Positions 1-9,072 of a stretch of DNA of 64,000 bases are shown here, one piece after another. Position numbers and translations under genes: made by a program. This DNA is from an uncultured Muribaculaceae bacterium (GTDB lineage: Bacteria; Bacteroidota; Bacteroidia; Bacteroidales; Muribaculaceae): contig CAJUIT010000009.1 of NCBI GenBank assembly GCA_910586565.1, positions 1 to 64,000 on the forward strand, given 5' to 3'. Under the pieces are notes generated by a model. The model made no database searches. It was given only the letters and a program-made list of their open reading frames with translations, and was not told where the DNA came from. Every line of letters starts with the position of its first letter. Within the stretch, counting starts at the first letter, position 1.

Positions 1-53
1 GCCGACCCTCTGCTTGTAAGGCAGACGCTCTGAACCAGCTGAGCTAAGCGCCC
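1..53 (-). tRNA. tRNA-Val (anticodon TAC), 3' part cut by window edge
   Basis: On the minus strand the sequence reads as a tRNA 5' acceptor strand (GGGCGCT), TA, a D arm starting GCTCAGCTGG, and an anticodon stem TCTGC/GCAGA closing the loop CTTACAA, so the anticodon is TAC (valine). It ends in the variable loop region; the T arm and 3' acceptor strand lie before base 1. A consensus promoter lies just upstream at 75-106. Confidence 0.92.
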
Positions 54-74
54 CTCTCGCCCTCAAAAGCGATG

Positions 75-106
75 CAAAATTACGCACTTTTTCCATTCCC
101 TCCAAA
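75..106 (-). promoter_or_regulatory. Bacteroidetes-type promoter of tRNA-Val
   Basis: Reading the minus strand, TTTG (103-106) is followed after 20 bp by TAATTTTG (75-82). This matches the Bacteroides sigma-ABfr consensus (-33 TTTG, -7 TAnnTTTG). Transcription would start near base 68, about 15 nt before the tRNA. Confidence 0.75.
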
Positions 107-297
107 TTTTTCAGCAACTTTTTTCAAAGTATTTTTCAGGCAAACCAAGCACTTCACTATCATTCAGCCGATTAAATAAGAAACTTTTTTTTCATGGATT
201 CCAGCCGAAGCTTTCCGCAAAACTGAGGCCTGCAACCACTGACAAAGGTTTATGAGCTTCCTGCCGGGCGGAAACGCCATAAAAAAGGAGATCGAGA

Positions 298-572
298 CTA
301 TTTTTTTCGTATCGCTGACTCAAGAAAATTGCCTGCGGCACCGCGAACCGGCCTTTGGCCGACTTTCGCTATTTTTTTCGTCGAAGATACTTCGCACCGT
401 TGACTCAATAAAATCGCCTGCGGCATCGCGAACCGGCCTTCGGCCGACATTCGCTATTTTTTTCGTCGAAGATACTTCGCACCGTTGACTCAATAAAATC
501 GCCTGCGGCGACGCGAACCGGCCTCCGGCCGACTTTCGCTATTTTTTTCGTCGAAGATACTTCGTATCTTTG
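298..572. repeat. 85-bp tandem repeat, about three copies, upstream of purB
   Basis: The block CTA-T7-CG recurs at 298, 369, 454 and 539, and GACTCAA recurs at 317, 402 and 487; the last three spacings of the first and both spacings of the second are 85 bp apart from a shorter first interval. Each unit holds an inverted repeat around CCGGCC...GGCC and a small palindrome CGAAG-AT-ACTTCG. Only the last unit runs into a good -7 box (565-572); in the earlier copies the equivalent position reads TTCGCACCGTTG. The short reading frame through this block is set by the repeat and is not considered coding. Confidence 0.8.
565..572 (+). promoter_or_regulatory. -7 box of the purB promoter
   Basis: TATCTTTG matches the Bacteroidetes -7 consensus TAnnTTTG at the 3' end of the last 85-bp repeat. 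No good TTTG lies 20 bp upstream; that position is in the T-tract. The 5' leader of purB would be about 70 nt. Confidence 0.55.
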
Positions 573-649
573 CAAAAGATTTAATCGCCCGCGCGAAAGC
601 CGGGCCGAATCAGTGTCGAATCATTGTCATTTAAACAAATAATCCTCCA

Positions 650-2011
650 ATGGAATTAAACGTTCTCACCGCCATCTCACCCGTCGATGGCCGTTATCGT
701 GGAAAAACTTCGGGTCTCGACCTCTATTTCTCTGAATTCGCCCTCATACGCTACCGCGTGAAGGTTGAAGTGGAATATTTCATCGCTCTCGTTGAGCTCC
801 CGCTTCCGCAACTCGAAGGGATTGCCGCAACCGAAGCCGAACGCAACGAATTGTTCGGGCGCCTGCGTGCCATCTACGAAAACTTCACCGAGGCCGATGC
901 CGTGCGCATCAAGAACCACGAATCGATAACCAACCACGACGTGAAAGCGGTTGAATATTTCCTGAAGGAGAAATTCGACGAATTCGGCATCGGAGCATTC
1001 AAAGAGTTTATCCATTTCGGCCTCACCTCGCAGGATATCAACAACACGGCGGTGCCTATGTCGCTGCGCGATGCCGTGAACGATGTTTACCTGCCGCTGC
1101 TCGAAACCCTCATCGAAGCTCTCGAGGAACGCGCCAAGGAGTGGGCCGACATCCCCATGCTTGCCAAAACCCACGGCCAGCCCGCCTCCCCCACCCGTCT
1201 GGGCAAGGAGCTTGAAGTGTTTGTCTACCGCCTGCGCACACAGGCCGACCAGCTGCGTGCCGTTCCCGTGAGCGGCAAGTTCGGCGGTGCCACCGGCAAC
1301 TTCAACGCCCACCACACAGCCTACCCCTCCTACAACTGGCCCGAATTTGCCGCCCGCTTCCTCAAAGAGAAACTTGGCATCGAACGCGAGATGTTCACCA
1401 CTCAGATTTCAAACTACGACAATCTGGCCGCGCTGTTCGACGTGCTCCGCCGCATCAACACCATTGTGCTCGACCTCGACCGCGACGTGTGGATGTATGT
1501 GAGCATGGAATATTTCAAACAGAAAATCAAAGCGGGCGAAGTGGGGTCGTCGGCAATGCCCCACAAAGTGAACCCCATCGACTTCGAGAACTCCGAAGGC
1601 AACCTCGGCATAGCCAACGCCATCTATGCCCACCTGGCACAGAAACTCCCCGTTTCGCGCCTGCAACGCGACCTCACCGACTCCACAGTGCTGCGCAACG
1701 TGGGTGTGCCGATGGCCCATTCGGTAATCGCATTCCACTCAACCCTCAAAGGGCTTGGCAAACTCCTGCTCAACCGCGAGGCTATCGACCGCGACCTCAA
1801 TGGCATGTGGAACGTTGTGGCCGAAGGAATCCAGACCATTCTTCGCCGCGAAGGTTATCCCAAACCCTACGAGACACTTAAAGCCCTCACACGCACCAAC
1901 GCCGCCGTGACTGCCGAGAGCATCGCAGCATTCATCGACACACTCGACGTGAGCGAAAGCGTGCGTGCCGAGCTCCACCGCCTCTCCCCCTCAACCTACA
2001 CAGGCTTCTGA
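650..2011 (+). CDS. purB: Adenylosuccinate lyase
   Basis: A 453-residue protein that converts SAICAR to AICAR and adenylosuccinate to AMP in purine synthesis (cytosolic homotetramer). It starts MELNVLTAISPVDGRY, as in the E. coli-type enzymes (456 aa), so the start is firm. Visible family motifs are TSQDINNTA (histidine/serine region), AKTHGQPASPT (general acid histidine) and the fumarase/ASL signature loop GSSAMPHKVNPIDFEN carrying the catalytic serine. It is followed by a hairpin (2049-2097) and then the beta-galactosidase gene on the same strand. Nothing in the sequence is broken. Confidence 0.97.
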   Translation: MELNVLTAISPVDGRYRGKTSGLDLYFSEFALIRYRVKVEVEYFIALVELPLPQLEGIAATEAERNELFGRLRAIYENFTEADAVRIKNHESITNHDVKAVEYFLKEKFDEFGIGAFKEFIHFGLTSQDINNTAVPMSLRDAVNDVYLPLLETLIEALEERAKEWADIPMLAKTHGQPASPTRLGKELEVFVYRLRTQADQLRAVPVSGKFGGATGNFNAHHTAYPSYNWPEFAARFLKEKLGIEREMFTTQISNYDNLAALFDVLRRINTIVLDLDRDVWMYVSMEYFKQKIKAGEVGSSAMPHKVNPIDFENSEGNLGIANAIYAHLAQKLPVSRLQRDLTDSTVLRNVGVPMAHSVIAFHSTLKGLGKLLLNREAIDRDLNGMWNVVAEGIQTILRREGYPKPYETLKALTRTNAAVTAESIAAFIDTLDVSESVRAELHRLSPSTYTGF

Positions 2012-2048
2012 CCCCGCGGGCACCACACCGCGCATCGGAAAACAACAT

Positions 2049-2097
2049 AGCAGGGATGTGCCCCACGGCATCAGCAACAGGCGCATCCCTGCTTTTA
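2049..2097 (+). terminator. Terminator-like hairpin after purB
   Basis: AGCAGGGATG (2049-2058) pairs with CATCCCTGCT (2084-2093) and is followed by TTTT. It separates purB from the beta-galactosidase gene, so the two may be only partly cotranscribed. Confidence 0.55.
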
Positions 2098-2126
2098 AAC
2101 AAACTCTCATAACCAACCCGCATTCC

Positions 2127-5100
2127 ATGAAAACTTTCACAACGGCAGCCATCGCCATGCTGCTTGCCTCCACCAACGCATTTGCCGCAGAGCAACCCGA
2201 CTGGGAGAATCCCGAGGTGTTTGCCGAGGGGCGCGAAGCTGTGCGTGCCACAGTTTTCCCCTACCCCACCGCTCAACAGGCGCTGCAGGGATTCCACAAA
2301 AATTCGCCTTGGTTCAAGAGCCTCAACGGCGACTGGAAATTCAAATTCTCACCCACGCCCGACTCCCGGCCGGCCGACTTTTTCCAACCCGGCTACGACA
2401 CATCGTCGTGGGCCACGATTCCGGTTCCTTCAAGTTGGGAGATGCAGGGCTACGGAACTCCCATCTACACCAACATCGTCTACCCCTTCCCGGCCAATCC
2501 ACCCTATATTCCTCACGACGACAACCCCGTTGGCAGCTACGTGCGCACTTTCACCGTGCCCGCCGATTGGAAAGACCGGCAGGTGTTCCTCCACTTCGAC
2601 GGCTCGACGGCCGGAATGTATGTGTGGGTCAACGGCCACAAGGCAGGCTATGTGCAGAGCGCTAAAAATCCGGCCGAGTTCAACATTACCGACTATCTCG
2701 TTCCCGGCGAGAACACACTCGCATGCGAGGTTTACCGCTGGACCGACGGCTCCTACATGGAGGACCAGGACTTCTGGCGCCTCTCAGGCATCGACCGCGA
2801 CGTGTATCTCTATTCAACCGCACCCCTGCGCATCGCCGATTTCTTCGCCCGCGCCACGCTCAACAAAAATTACACCGACGGTGTGCTTGCCGTCGACGCC
2901 ACCATAACCGACAGCTCCAAAACTCCGGTGAAAGGCGCCAAGCTCGAAATGAATCTTTTCAACAGCAACGGCGAGAAAATTCTGTCATCAACCAAACCGG
3001 TTGCGGCATCGAAAAAATCCACGCAGATTAAATTTAACGGCACCGTTAGAAACGTGGCCGCGTGGACAGCAGAAACGCCCAACCTCTACACCCTTGTGCT
3101 CACACTCACCGACCGCGAGGGGAACACCATTGAATCCACATCGTCGCGCGTGGGATTCCGCTCGGTCGAAATCAAAAACAGCATGCTGCTGGTGAACGGC
3201 AAGCCGGTTGAAATCCACGGCGTGAACCTCCATGAGCACAATCCGCTCACAGGCCATGCCGTCGACAGCGCAACAATGATGCTCGACATCATCACCATGA
3301 AGCGCAACAACATCAATGCCGTGCGCACATCGCACTATCCGCAGCCCCCGCTGTGGTATGACCTTTGCGACCGCTACGGGCTCTATCTCATCGACGAAGC
3401 CAACATCGAAACCCACGGTTTCGGTGCCAACTATCAGCGCGAGAATCCCGTGAAAGGGCATCCCGGCGACGAACCGAGCTGGCTGGCCTCGCTCCTCGAC
3501 CGCGAACGCTCGCTGGTTGAGCGCGACAAAAACCACCCCTCAGTGATTATCTGGAGTCTCGGCAACGAGAGCGGAAACGGCGAAAACTTCCACAAGGCCT
3601 ACGACCTCGTGAAGTCGCTCGACCCAACGCGCCCCGTTCACTACGAGCAGGCCTGGGAGGAGGCCAACACCGACATAGTGTGCCCCATGTATCCCTCGAT
3701 TGAAAAGATGCAGGAATATGCCTCGCGCACCAATCCGGGGCGCCCGTTCATCATGTGTGAATATGCCCACGCAATGGGCAACTCCACAGGTAACTTTCAG
3801 GAGTATTTCGACATTATCCGCTCAAGCCCGCAGATGCAGGGCGGTTTCATCTGGGACTGGGTCGACCAGGGTCTGCTCACCCGTGATGAGAACGGTGCCG
3901 AATATTGGGCATACGGGGGCGATTTCGGGGCGTGGAACTACACCCACGACGAAAACTTCTGCATCAACGGCCTTGTGCAGCCCGACCGCACGCCGCATCC
4001 CGGACTGGACGAAGTGAAAAAGGTTTATCAGGACATCCGCTTCCCCGGATTCGACAGCTCTACCGGCGAGCTCGCTGTGGAGAACAACTTCATTGCCCGC
4101 GACCTCTCAAACTACACCCTCAGCTGGGAACTGCTGCGCAACGGCTCCGTTATCGGCGAAGGCACTGTGACCACGCCACAGCTTGCCCCGCTCACCGCCG
4201 GAAAGGCAGCACTCCCCCTCCCCGCAATCAAAGCCGACGACAACGCCGACTATCATCTGTCGGTCTATGCGCGCACCATTAACGGCGATGAAATAGTTCC
4301 TGCCGGCCACGAAGTTGCCCGCGAACAATTCACCCTGCGCTCGCGAACCGCTCCCGCCGACAATAACGCGCTGTGGGAACAACTTTCGGGTAATCCCGCC
4401 GACACCCTGACGGTTTCTGACGGGGGTAGCTTCGTCGACGTGACAACCTCCAACGGTGTCAACATCCTCTTCAACCGCCACAACGGCGACATTGCACGCT
4501 ACACCATCGGCGGCCGCAGCCTGATGAACACCACATTCGCACCCTCATTCTGGCGCGCTCCCAACGACAACGACTTCGGCACAAACTCGCAGGTGCATCT
4601 CAACGCATGGCGTTGCGCTTCAGAAAACCGCCGCCTCACGGCTTTCAACGCCACCCGCCGCGGCAACACGCTCGTTGTTGACGAACGTTATCGCCTCCCC
4701 GAGGTGAACTGCGACTATGCGATAACCTACACCGTCTTTCCCGACGGCCGTCTCGGAGTCGAAGCCTCGCTCCATCCCGACGCCGATTGCGATGCCCCCG
4801 AGATGATGCGCTTCGGCATGATTGCAGCCATGCCAAAACCGATGGATAATTTCAGCTGGTATGGCCGCGGCCCCGGCGAGAACTACTCCGACCGCAACAC
4901 CGCCTCATTCATGGGACGCTGGAGCAAAAAAGCCGCCGATATTTTCTATCCCTACATCCGTCCGCAGGAAACCGGCAACCACACCGACGTGTGGGAAGCA
5001 TCGCTCACCGACAGCACCGGCCTGGGAGTGCGCATCGATGCCGTGCAACCGCTCAACGTAACGGCACTTGACGTGCACCCGTTCGACCTCGACCCCGGCC

Positions 5101-5288
5101 TGAAAAAGATGCAGATGCACAACAGCGACGTGCGCCACCAGCGCCACCACACATTCCTCTACGTTGACCTCGTGCAGCGCGGTCTCGGCGGCGACACCTC
5201 CTGGGGAGCACACCCCCACGACCCCTATCGCCTCCCCGTGCGCCCCTACTCCTACTCGTTCATGATCACCCCCCTCCCCGCCAAATAA
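2127..5288 (+). CDS. lacZ: Secreted GH2 beta-galactosidase (LacZ-type)
   Basis: The frame is open upstream, but ATG at 2127 gives a clean signal peptide (MKTFTTAAIAMLLASTNAFA) and a mature protein of about 1030 aa (1053 total), the size of full-length LacZ. The order fits the family: N-terminal sugar-binding jelly roll, Ig-like domain, TIM barrel, a second Ig-like domain, then the Bgal_small_N domain near the C terminus. In the barrel, WSLGNESGNG (about 3550-3580) carries the acid/base glutamate and FIMCEYAHAMGN (about 3750-3785) the nucleophile glutamate. It should release terminal galactose from host or dietary glycans in the periplasm or at the surface. The gene stands alone, without a SusC/SusD pair nearby. 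Specificity (lactose or other galactosides) cannot be read from sequence. Confidence 0.93.
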   Translation: MKTFTTAAIAMLLASTNAFAAEQPDWENPEVFAEGREAVRATVFPYPTAQQALQGFHKNSPWFKSLNGDWKFKFSPTPDSRPADFFQPGYDTSSWATIPVPSSWEMQGYGTPIYTNIVYPFPANPPYIPHDDNPVGSYVRTFTVPADWKDRQVFLHFDGSTAGMYVWVNGHKAGYVQSAKNPAEFNITDYLVPGENTLACEVYRWTDGSYMEDQDFWRLSGIDRDVYLYSTAPLRIADFFARATLNKNYTDGVLAVDATITDSSKTPVKGAKLEMNLFNSNGEKILSSTKPVAASKKSTQIKFNGTVRNVAAWTAETPNLYTLVLTLTDREGNTIESTSSRVGFRSVEIKNSMLLVNGKPVEIHGVNLHEHNPLTGHAVDSATMMLDIITMKRNNINAVRTSHYPQPPLWYDLCDRYGLYLIDEANIETHGFGANYQRENPVKGHPGDEPSWLASLLDRERSLVERDKNHPSVIIWSLGNESGNGENFHKAYDLVKSLDPTRPVHYEQAWEEANTDIVCPMYPSIEKMQEYASRTNPGRPFIMCEYAHAMGNSTGNFQEYFDIIRSSPQMQGGFIWDWVDQGLLTRDENGAEYWAYGGDFGAWNYTHDENFCINGLVQPDRTPHPGLDEVKKVYQDIRFPGFDSSTGELAVENNFIARDLSNYTLSWELLRNGSVIGEGTVTTPQLAPLTAGKAALPLPAIKADDNADYHLSVYARTINGDEIVPAGHEVAREQFTLRSRTAPADNNALWEQLSGNPADTLTVSDGGSFVDVTTSNGVNILFNRHNGDIARYTIGGRSLMNTTFAPSFWRAPNDNDFGTNSQVHLNAWRCASENRRLTAFNATRRGNTLVVDERYRLPEVNCDYAITYTVFPDGRLGVEASLHPDADCDAPEMMRFGMIAAMPKPMDNFSWYGRGPGENYSDRNTASFMGRWSKKAADIFYPYIRPQETGNHTDVWEASLTDSTGLGVRIDAVQPLNVTALDVHPFDLDPGLKKMQMHNSDVRHQRHHTFLYVDLVQRGLGGDTSWGAHPHDPYRLPVRPYSYSFMITPLPAK

Positions 5289-5313
5289 AAACATTCGAAT
5301 CTCCCCCCTTTTA

Positions 5314-5358
5314 ATATGGCGCCGTGTCGATATTCAATCACATGGCGCCATATCTTTT
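5314..5358 (+). terminator. Terminator after beta-galactosidase
   Basis: ATATGGCGCC (5314-5323) pairs perfectly with GGCGCCATAT (5344-5353), followed by CTTTTCC. Confidence 0.75.
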
Positions 5359-5629
5359 CCGTACCTTAATCTGTAACCTAACAATTTATCCGTCGGCCAA
5401 TAAATATGTCGTGAAACTACGCGTTGACCGAATTAATTCCCTACTTACGTAGGGTTGCACAGCTCGCATAATGATTGCGGTATGAGTTTAATTCAATGAA
5501 CCGATTATATCGTTAACTTTTTCTCTAAACCATTTAACGGGCGTGTTGGCATTGGTCGTTCTAAGTATAAAGAACAAGTGAATACAAAAGCTCTCTATAG
5601 TTCATAGCAGAGAACTGTAATCTAACATT
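5359..5629. other. AT-rich intergenic stretch
   Basis: No gene is visible. It holds a small inverted repeat CCCTAC-TTAC-GTAGGG at 5439-5454 of unknown meaning. It is clearly more AT-rich than the flanking beta-galactosidase gene, as is the serpin gene that follows. Confidence 0.5.
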
Positions 5630-5659
5630 TTTGCATTAAAAAAAATATTACATATATTT
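5630..5659 (+). promoter_or_regulatory. Promoter of the serpin gene
   Basis: TTTG (5630-5633), 18 bp, TATATTTG (5652-5659). The -7 box is perfect and spacing is slightly shorter than the usual 19-21 bp. The 5' leader would be about 78 nt and is A-rich just before the start codon. Confidence 0.65.
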
Positions 5660-5743
5660 GCAATTGAACCGGTAATTATCCCAATCTTTCTAAATTCATC
5701 ACTTATTTAAACAACATCAATAATTCACCATAAATTTATACAC

Positions 5744-7006
5744 ATGAAAACTGACGGTTTTAAATATTTGGCTATAGCATGCTTGTTAGGAGCATGCAGC
5801 GCATGCGATAACGAAGAGTTTGCTGATATTTCTGACGAAAATAAGCAACAGTCTATTTCCAAGATTTCTCTATCCGCAGAAGAAGTTGCAGCCTCAAAAG
5901 ATATAGAAACGTTCAACTACAATTTTTTAGGAGCATGCGACCGTATGCGCATGAATCGTGACGAGAACCTGTTGATTTCACCTCTTAGCGCACAAATGGC
6001 ATTGGGAATGTTGGCATTGTCAGCCGATGACGCTGCAGCAAATGAGATTGCATCCGTGCTTGGATGTTCCGACAGAAATGCCATTGCAGGTATCAACCGC
6101 AAAATTCTGCAAACGTTCCACCGCCTTGACGCAAAGGTGACATCAAATTTGGCAAACTCGGTATGGCACGAAAGCTCATACGAACTGTTTCCCGAATTTA
6201 AGAATACTGTTGGCTCGGACTATTCGGCAGACGTTTTCCCTTGCAATCTCTCTGAGGCTGCCAATGATATAAATTCATGGTGTGCACAGAAAACTGATAA
6301 TAACATCTCCCAACTTGTATCGCCCGAAGATTTGAACTCATGCATCATCACAATGCTGAATGCACTTTATTTTAAAGGGGAATGGGCTGAAAAGTTCAGT
6401 AAAGAGAACACACGTCCCTACACTTTTCACGGAGCCAACGGTGACACGACTGTTGACATGATGATGGACTCGCGCACTATCACCTACTCAACAAACCTCA
6501 CATTCACTACAGGCGAATCAAATGAATTGGGTTTCGAATGTGCCGAACTGCCTTTCGGCAATGGTTCGTTCTCAGTGAAACTGGTTCTGCCTGCCCCCGG
6601 GGTTGATATTAACAAGTTGGCCGACAATGCAAGTCGCCTGATTGCGAACACAGAAACTTCGAATCTCGCAAATTGCACCATTGCCATGCCTAAATTCAAA
6701 ATTGATAGCGACCGCATCGACCTCGGCAATGCTTTAACACTAATGGGATTGCAATGTTTCTCAAATATCAGCCATTTCAACCTGTTTACCGACGACACCC
6801 TCAACAATTTATATTTTAAAATATCCCAACGTTCAACTGTTGAGTTTGATGAAGATGGCGCAGTCGCAACTTCCGCTACGGCAATATCCGGAACTATTTC
6901 CCCGGGGCCCGGCTATAAGTTGATTTTTGATCGTCCGTTCCTATTCTTTATTACAGAAAAACAGACCGGAGTTTGCCTGATGTCGGGAAAGGTGATGAAT
7001 CTCTGA
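5744..7006 (+). CDS. Serpin-family serine protease inhibitor, lipoprotein
   Basis: A 420-aa protein with a lipoprotein signal (lipobox LLGAC, cysteine near residue 18), so probably anchored in the outer membrane. The serpin core is recognisable: the N-terminal 'NLLISPLSAQMALGMLALSA' helix region, 'MLNALYFKGEW' and the C-terminal 'DRPFLFFITE..TGVCLMSGKV' block. The reactive-loop hinge reads EFDEDGAVATSATA (bases about 6840-6885), with small residues at P14-P9 as in inhibitory serpins. Counting from the hinge glutamate as P17, P1 falls near Ser in GTIS-P; the exact P1 is uncertain. Likely role: protection against host or competitor proteases at the surface. The gene is visibly more AT-rich than its neighbours and has its own promoter and terminator, which suggests horizontal acquisition. 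Confidence 0.93.
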   Translation: MKTDGFKYLAIACLLGACSACDNEEFADISDENKQQSISKISLSAEEVAASKDIETFNYNFLGACDRMRMNRDENLLISPLSAQMALGMLALSADDAAANEIASVLGCSDRNAIAGINRKILQTFHRLDAKVTSNLANSVWHESSYELFPEFKNTVGSDYSADVFPCNLSEAANDINSWCAQKTDNNISQLVSPEDLNSCIITMLNALYFKGEWAEKFSKENTRPYTFHGANGDTTVDMMMDSRTITYSTNLTFTTGESNELGFECAELPFGNGSFSVKLVLPAPGVDINKLADNASRLIANTETSNLANCTIAMPKFKIDSDRIDLGNALTLMGLQCFSNISHFNLFTDDTLNNLYFKISQRSTVEFDEDGAVATSATAISGTISPGPGYKLIFDRPFLFFITEKQTGVCLMSGKVMNL

Positions 7007-7023
7007 CATATATCTATAACAAC

Positions 7024-7063
7024 AAAGCCCTGATGCGAAACCATAACGCATCAGGGCTTTGTT
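7024..7063 (+). terminator. Strong terminator between serpin and BspA-like gene
   Basis: AAAGCCCTGATGCG (7024-7037) pairs with CGCATCAGGGCTTT (7047-7060), followed by GTTGTT. The serpin and BspA-like genes converge here, so it may act in both directions. Confidence 0.85.
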
Positions 7064-7114
7064 GTTATAATGAGTTGAAGAATTATTTCAATGAAATAAT
7101 TTCCGAGGGATTGA

Positions 7115-8443
7115 TTAATGCAAAAGCACTTTTACATTTCGGGAGGAGGAACGAACAACATATACGCCTGCCGCAAGTTGCACATTTAAATAACCTGTAG
7201 ATGAGAATGCCACTTTCACACCTGCCGAGTTGAAAACCTCCACAGGATTTAACGAAGAAACAGTCAGTTCACCATTGCCGGTATTCACAACCATAGAATT
7301 ATCGGCACCTGTAGATGCTGCCTCCACACCGCCGGTTGAGATGGGGCGGATGTCGGAGAATTTCACGCCCCACGATGATTTGTAGGCGTTGAGCGATTCG
7401 GCGGGTACGTAGAGCACGCAATCATCGGGCACTTCATAGAAAGCGTAAACAACTTCGTCGTCATTGCCGTCGAACGACAAGCATGTGGGAACGGTGGTGT
7501 TGAGCGAGGTAATCTCCTTCAATCCCGAGCACTGCGCAAACGCATAGAGGTCAATCGAGGCTACGCTTTTGCCCAGAGTCAGCGACTTCAAACCGCGGCC
7601 ACCCTGAAAGGCTCCCGCACAGATTGTAGTAACTTTGTCGGGGATTACGATATCGGTTTGATAGCCGTAGGTGAATGTCTGCGAGAATGCATATAAGCCA
7701 ATTTCCTCAACAGATTCGGGAATGGTGAAATCTTTCAGCTCCCAGCATGTGGCGAGGAAATGCTCAGGCACTTTTTTAAGACCATCGGGAAGCACAACCT
7801 TCGCGAGCTTCTGGCAATTCTGGAACACGGCATCCCCCAGAGATGTTACCGTTGCCGGAACCTCGATGCTTCTGAGTTTGGTGCCCATGAAAGCACCTTC
7901 ACCGATGGTGGTGATGCGCGCCGGAATTTCAAAAGCTGTGAGCCAAACGCCACAGAAAGCGTATGCACCTATTTCGGTAACCGATTCGGGCAACACATAG
8001 GAACCGAACGACTTTTCGGGAGGGAAGCAACAGATTTTGTGCATATCCTTGCTGTAGAGAATGCCGTTGGCCGAAGCAAACACAGTGTTACCCTCAGCCA
8101 CTTCGAGAGCGCTTATGTAGCTTCCCCAGAATGCCTTGCCATCAATGTCGGTGATTGTGGCGGGAATTGCTAAGGTTGTGCATTTAGCCAGATAGAACGC
8201 TTCCTCACCGATGCCTGTCACAGTGTAAGAAATCCCCGTTGAGGCATCGGTAACATGCTCGGGGATAACCACATCGGCCGGATAAGAAGAGCTGACGGGC
8301 ATCACAGTTACGGTTGTCTGATCGGCTTCGTTAACCTGAAAGCGCACGCCGTCGGTTGTGAATGTGACCGGTGAGTTGGCCTCCTGCGCGTAGGCCGATG
8401 CCATGCATGCCACTGCGCACAATGCGAGTAATGATTTTTTCAT
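7115..8443 (-). CDS. BspA-like leucine-rich-repeat surface protein with C-terminal sorting-like domain
   Basis: A 442-aa protein with a signal peptide (MKKSLLALCAVACMASAYAQ). Residues about 60-340 are repeats of the BspA/LRR_5 pattern (IP..VT.IG..AF....L..I.IP), as found in surface adhesins of Bacteroidetes and in some eukaryotic parasites. The last 70 residues (NPVEVFNSAGVKV ... GVYVVRSSSRNVKVLL) form a short beta-rich domain resembling a T9SS type A sorting domain: a sequence 'Gx+V', then 'GvYvv', then a basic beta strand to the end. Inference: T9SS export and surface anchoring. No partner gene is adjacent; the rpiB operon lies upstream on the same strand behind a 137-bp gap. Confidence 0.85.
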   Translation of the reverse strand: MKKSLLALCAVACMASAYAQEANSPVTFTTDGVRFQVNEADQTTVTVMPVSSSYPADVVIPEHVTDASTGISYTVTGIGEEAFYLAKCTTLAIPATITDIDGKAFWGSYISALEVAEGNTVFASANGILYSKDMHKICCFPPEKSFGSYVLPESVTEIGAYAFCGVWLTAFEIPARITTIGEGAFMGTKLRSIEVPATVTSLGDAVFQNCQKLAKVVLPDGLKKVPEHFLATCWELKDFTIPESVEEIGLYAFSQTFTYGYQTDIVIPDKVTTICAGAFQGGRGLKSLTLGKSVASIDLYAFAQCSGLKEITSLNTTVPTCLSFDGNDDEVVYAFYEVPDDCVLYVPAESLNAYKSSWGVKFSDIRPISTGGVEAASTGADNSMVVNTGNGELTVSSLNPVEVFNSAGVKVAFSSTGYLNVQLAAGVYVVRSSSRNVKVLLH

Positions 8444-8580
8444 GTAAATTTTGTTTTAGGGTTGATATTAAAGAATGTGATTGATAAGTGTCTGCTTAAT
8501 TTTTTTGAGCAGCCACTTGATTGAGATTTTGGTTATTGTCAATTCAACCCGGAAGAAGCCCCGGGCCGCATCCTGAAATA

Positions 8581-9009
8581 TCAGTGCACGGGAATTTTTT
8601 CGATGCGGCGCTCATGGCGGCCACCTTCAAAATCGGTGTTGAGGAAGGTGTCGACAATGGCCAGAGCCACCTCGGGAGCGATGAAGCGGGCAGGGAGCAC
8701 AAGCACATTGGCGTTGTTGTGACGGCGGGCGAGCGAGGCCAGCTCGGGAGTCCAGCAGAGCGCGGCACGAATGCCCTGATGCTTGTTGAGGGTCATGGCA
8801 ATGCCGTTGCCCGAGCCACACATGGCGATGCCGGGATAGCACTTGCCCGACTCCACCGCTTCGGCACATGGATGCGCAAAATCGGGATAATCGCAACTTT
8901 CGGCGCTGAATGTGCCGAAATCCTCATATTCCTTGCCATTGGCTTCAAGGTAGCCTTCGATAATTGATTTGAGTTCGTAACCGGCGTGGTCACTGCAAAT
9001 TGCTATCAT
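8581..9009 (-). CDS. rpiB: Ribose-5-phosphate isomerase B
   Basis: The 142-aa protein starting MIAICSDHAGYELKS matches RpiB/LacAB isomerases (about 145 aa), interconverting ribose-5-phosphate and ribulose-5-phosphate in the pentose phosphate pathway. The active-site loop IAMCGSGNGIAM carries the catalytic cysteine, and ARRHNNANVL carries the phosphate-binding region. Upstream in-frame starts exist (up to 9066) but the family N terminus begins exactly at the ATG at 9007-9009. It is the last gene of the run DUF4199 - GT2 - DUF6452 - DUF6048 - rpiB, 63 bp after DUF6048. Confidence 0.95.
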   Translation of the reverse strand: MIAICSDHAGYELKSIIEGYLEANGKEYEDFGTFSAESCDYPDFAHPCAEAVESGKCYPGIAMCGSGNGIAMTLNKHQGIRAALCWTPELASLARRHNNANVLVLPARFIAPEVALAIVDTFLNTDFEGGRHERRIEKIPVH

Positions 9010-9072
9010 AAGCGTCTGTTTAAAATTATTTTTCATCATGGCCGGTCGGTAGTTTTGAACCGCCACTTAATA

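Noticed and set aside
252..488. 78-codon plus-strand frame upstream of purB
   Set aside because: It runs through the 85-bp tandem repeat and has no homology or start context; the repeat explains the open frame.
298..572. Possible CRISPR array
   Set aside because: Units are tandem and similar throughout with no unique spacers, and no cas genes are present.
677..1315. 212-codon minus-strand frame in purB, and similar long antisense frames in lacZ, speA, porX, porE and murF-alr
   Set aside because: GC-rich codon use keeps opposite frames open; none has a family pattern and all lie inside well-supported genes.
6973..7200. 75-codon plus-strand frame at the end of the serpin gene
   Set aside because: It spans the serpin terminator and the antisense end of the BspA-like gene.
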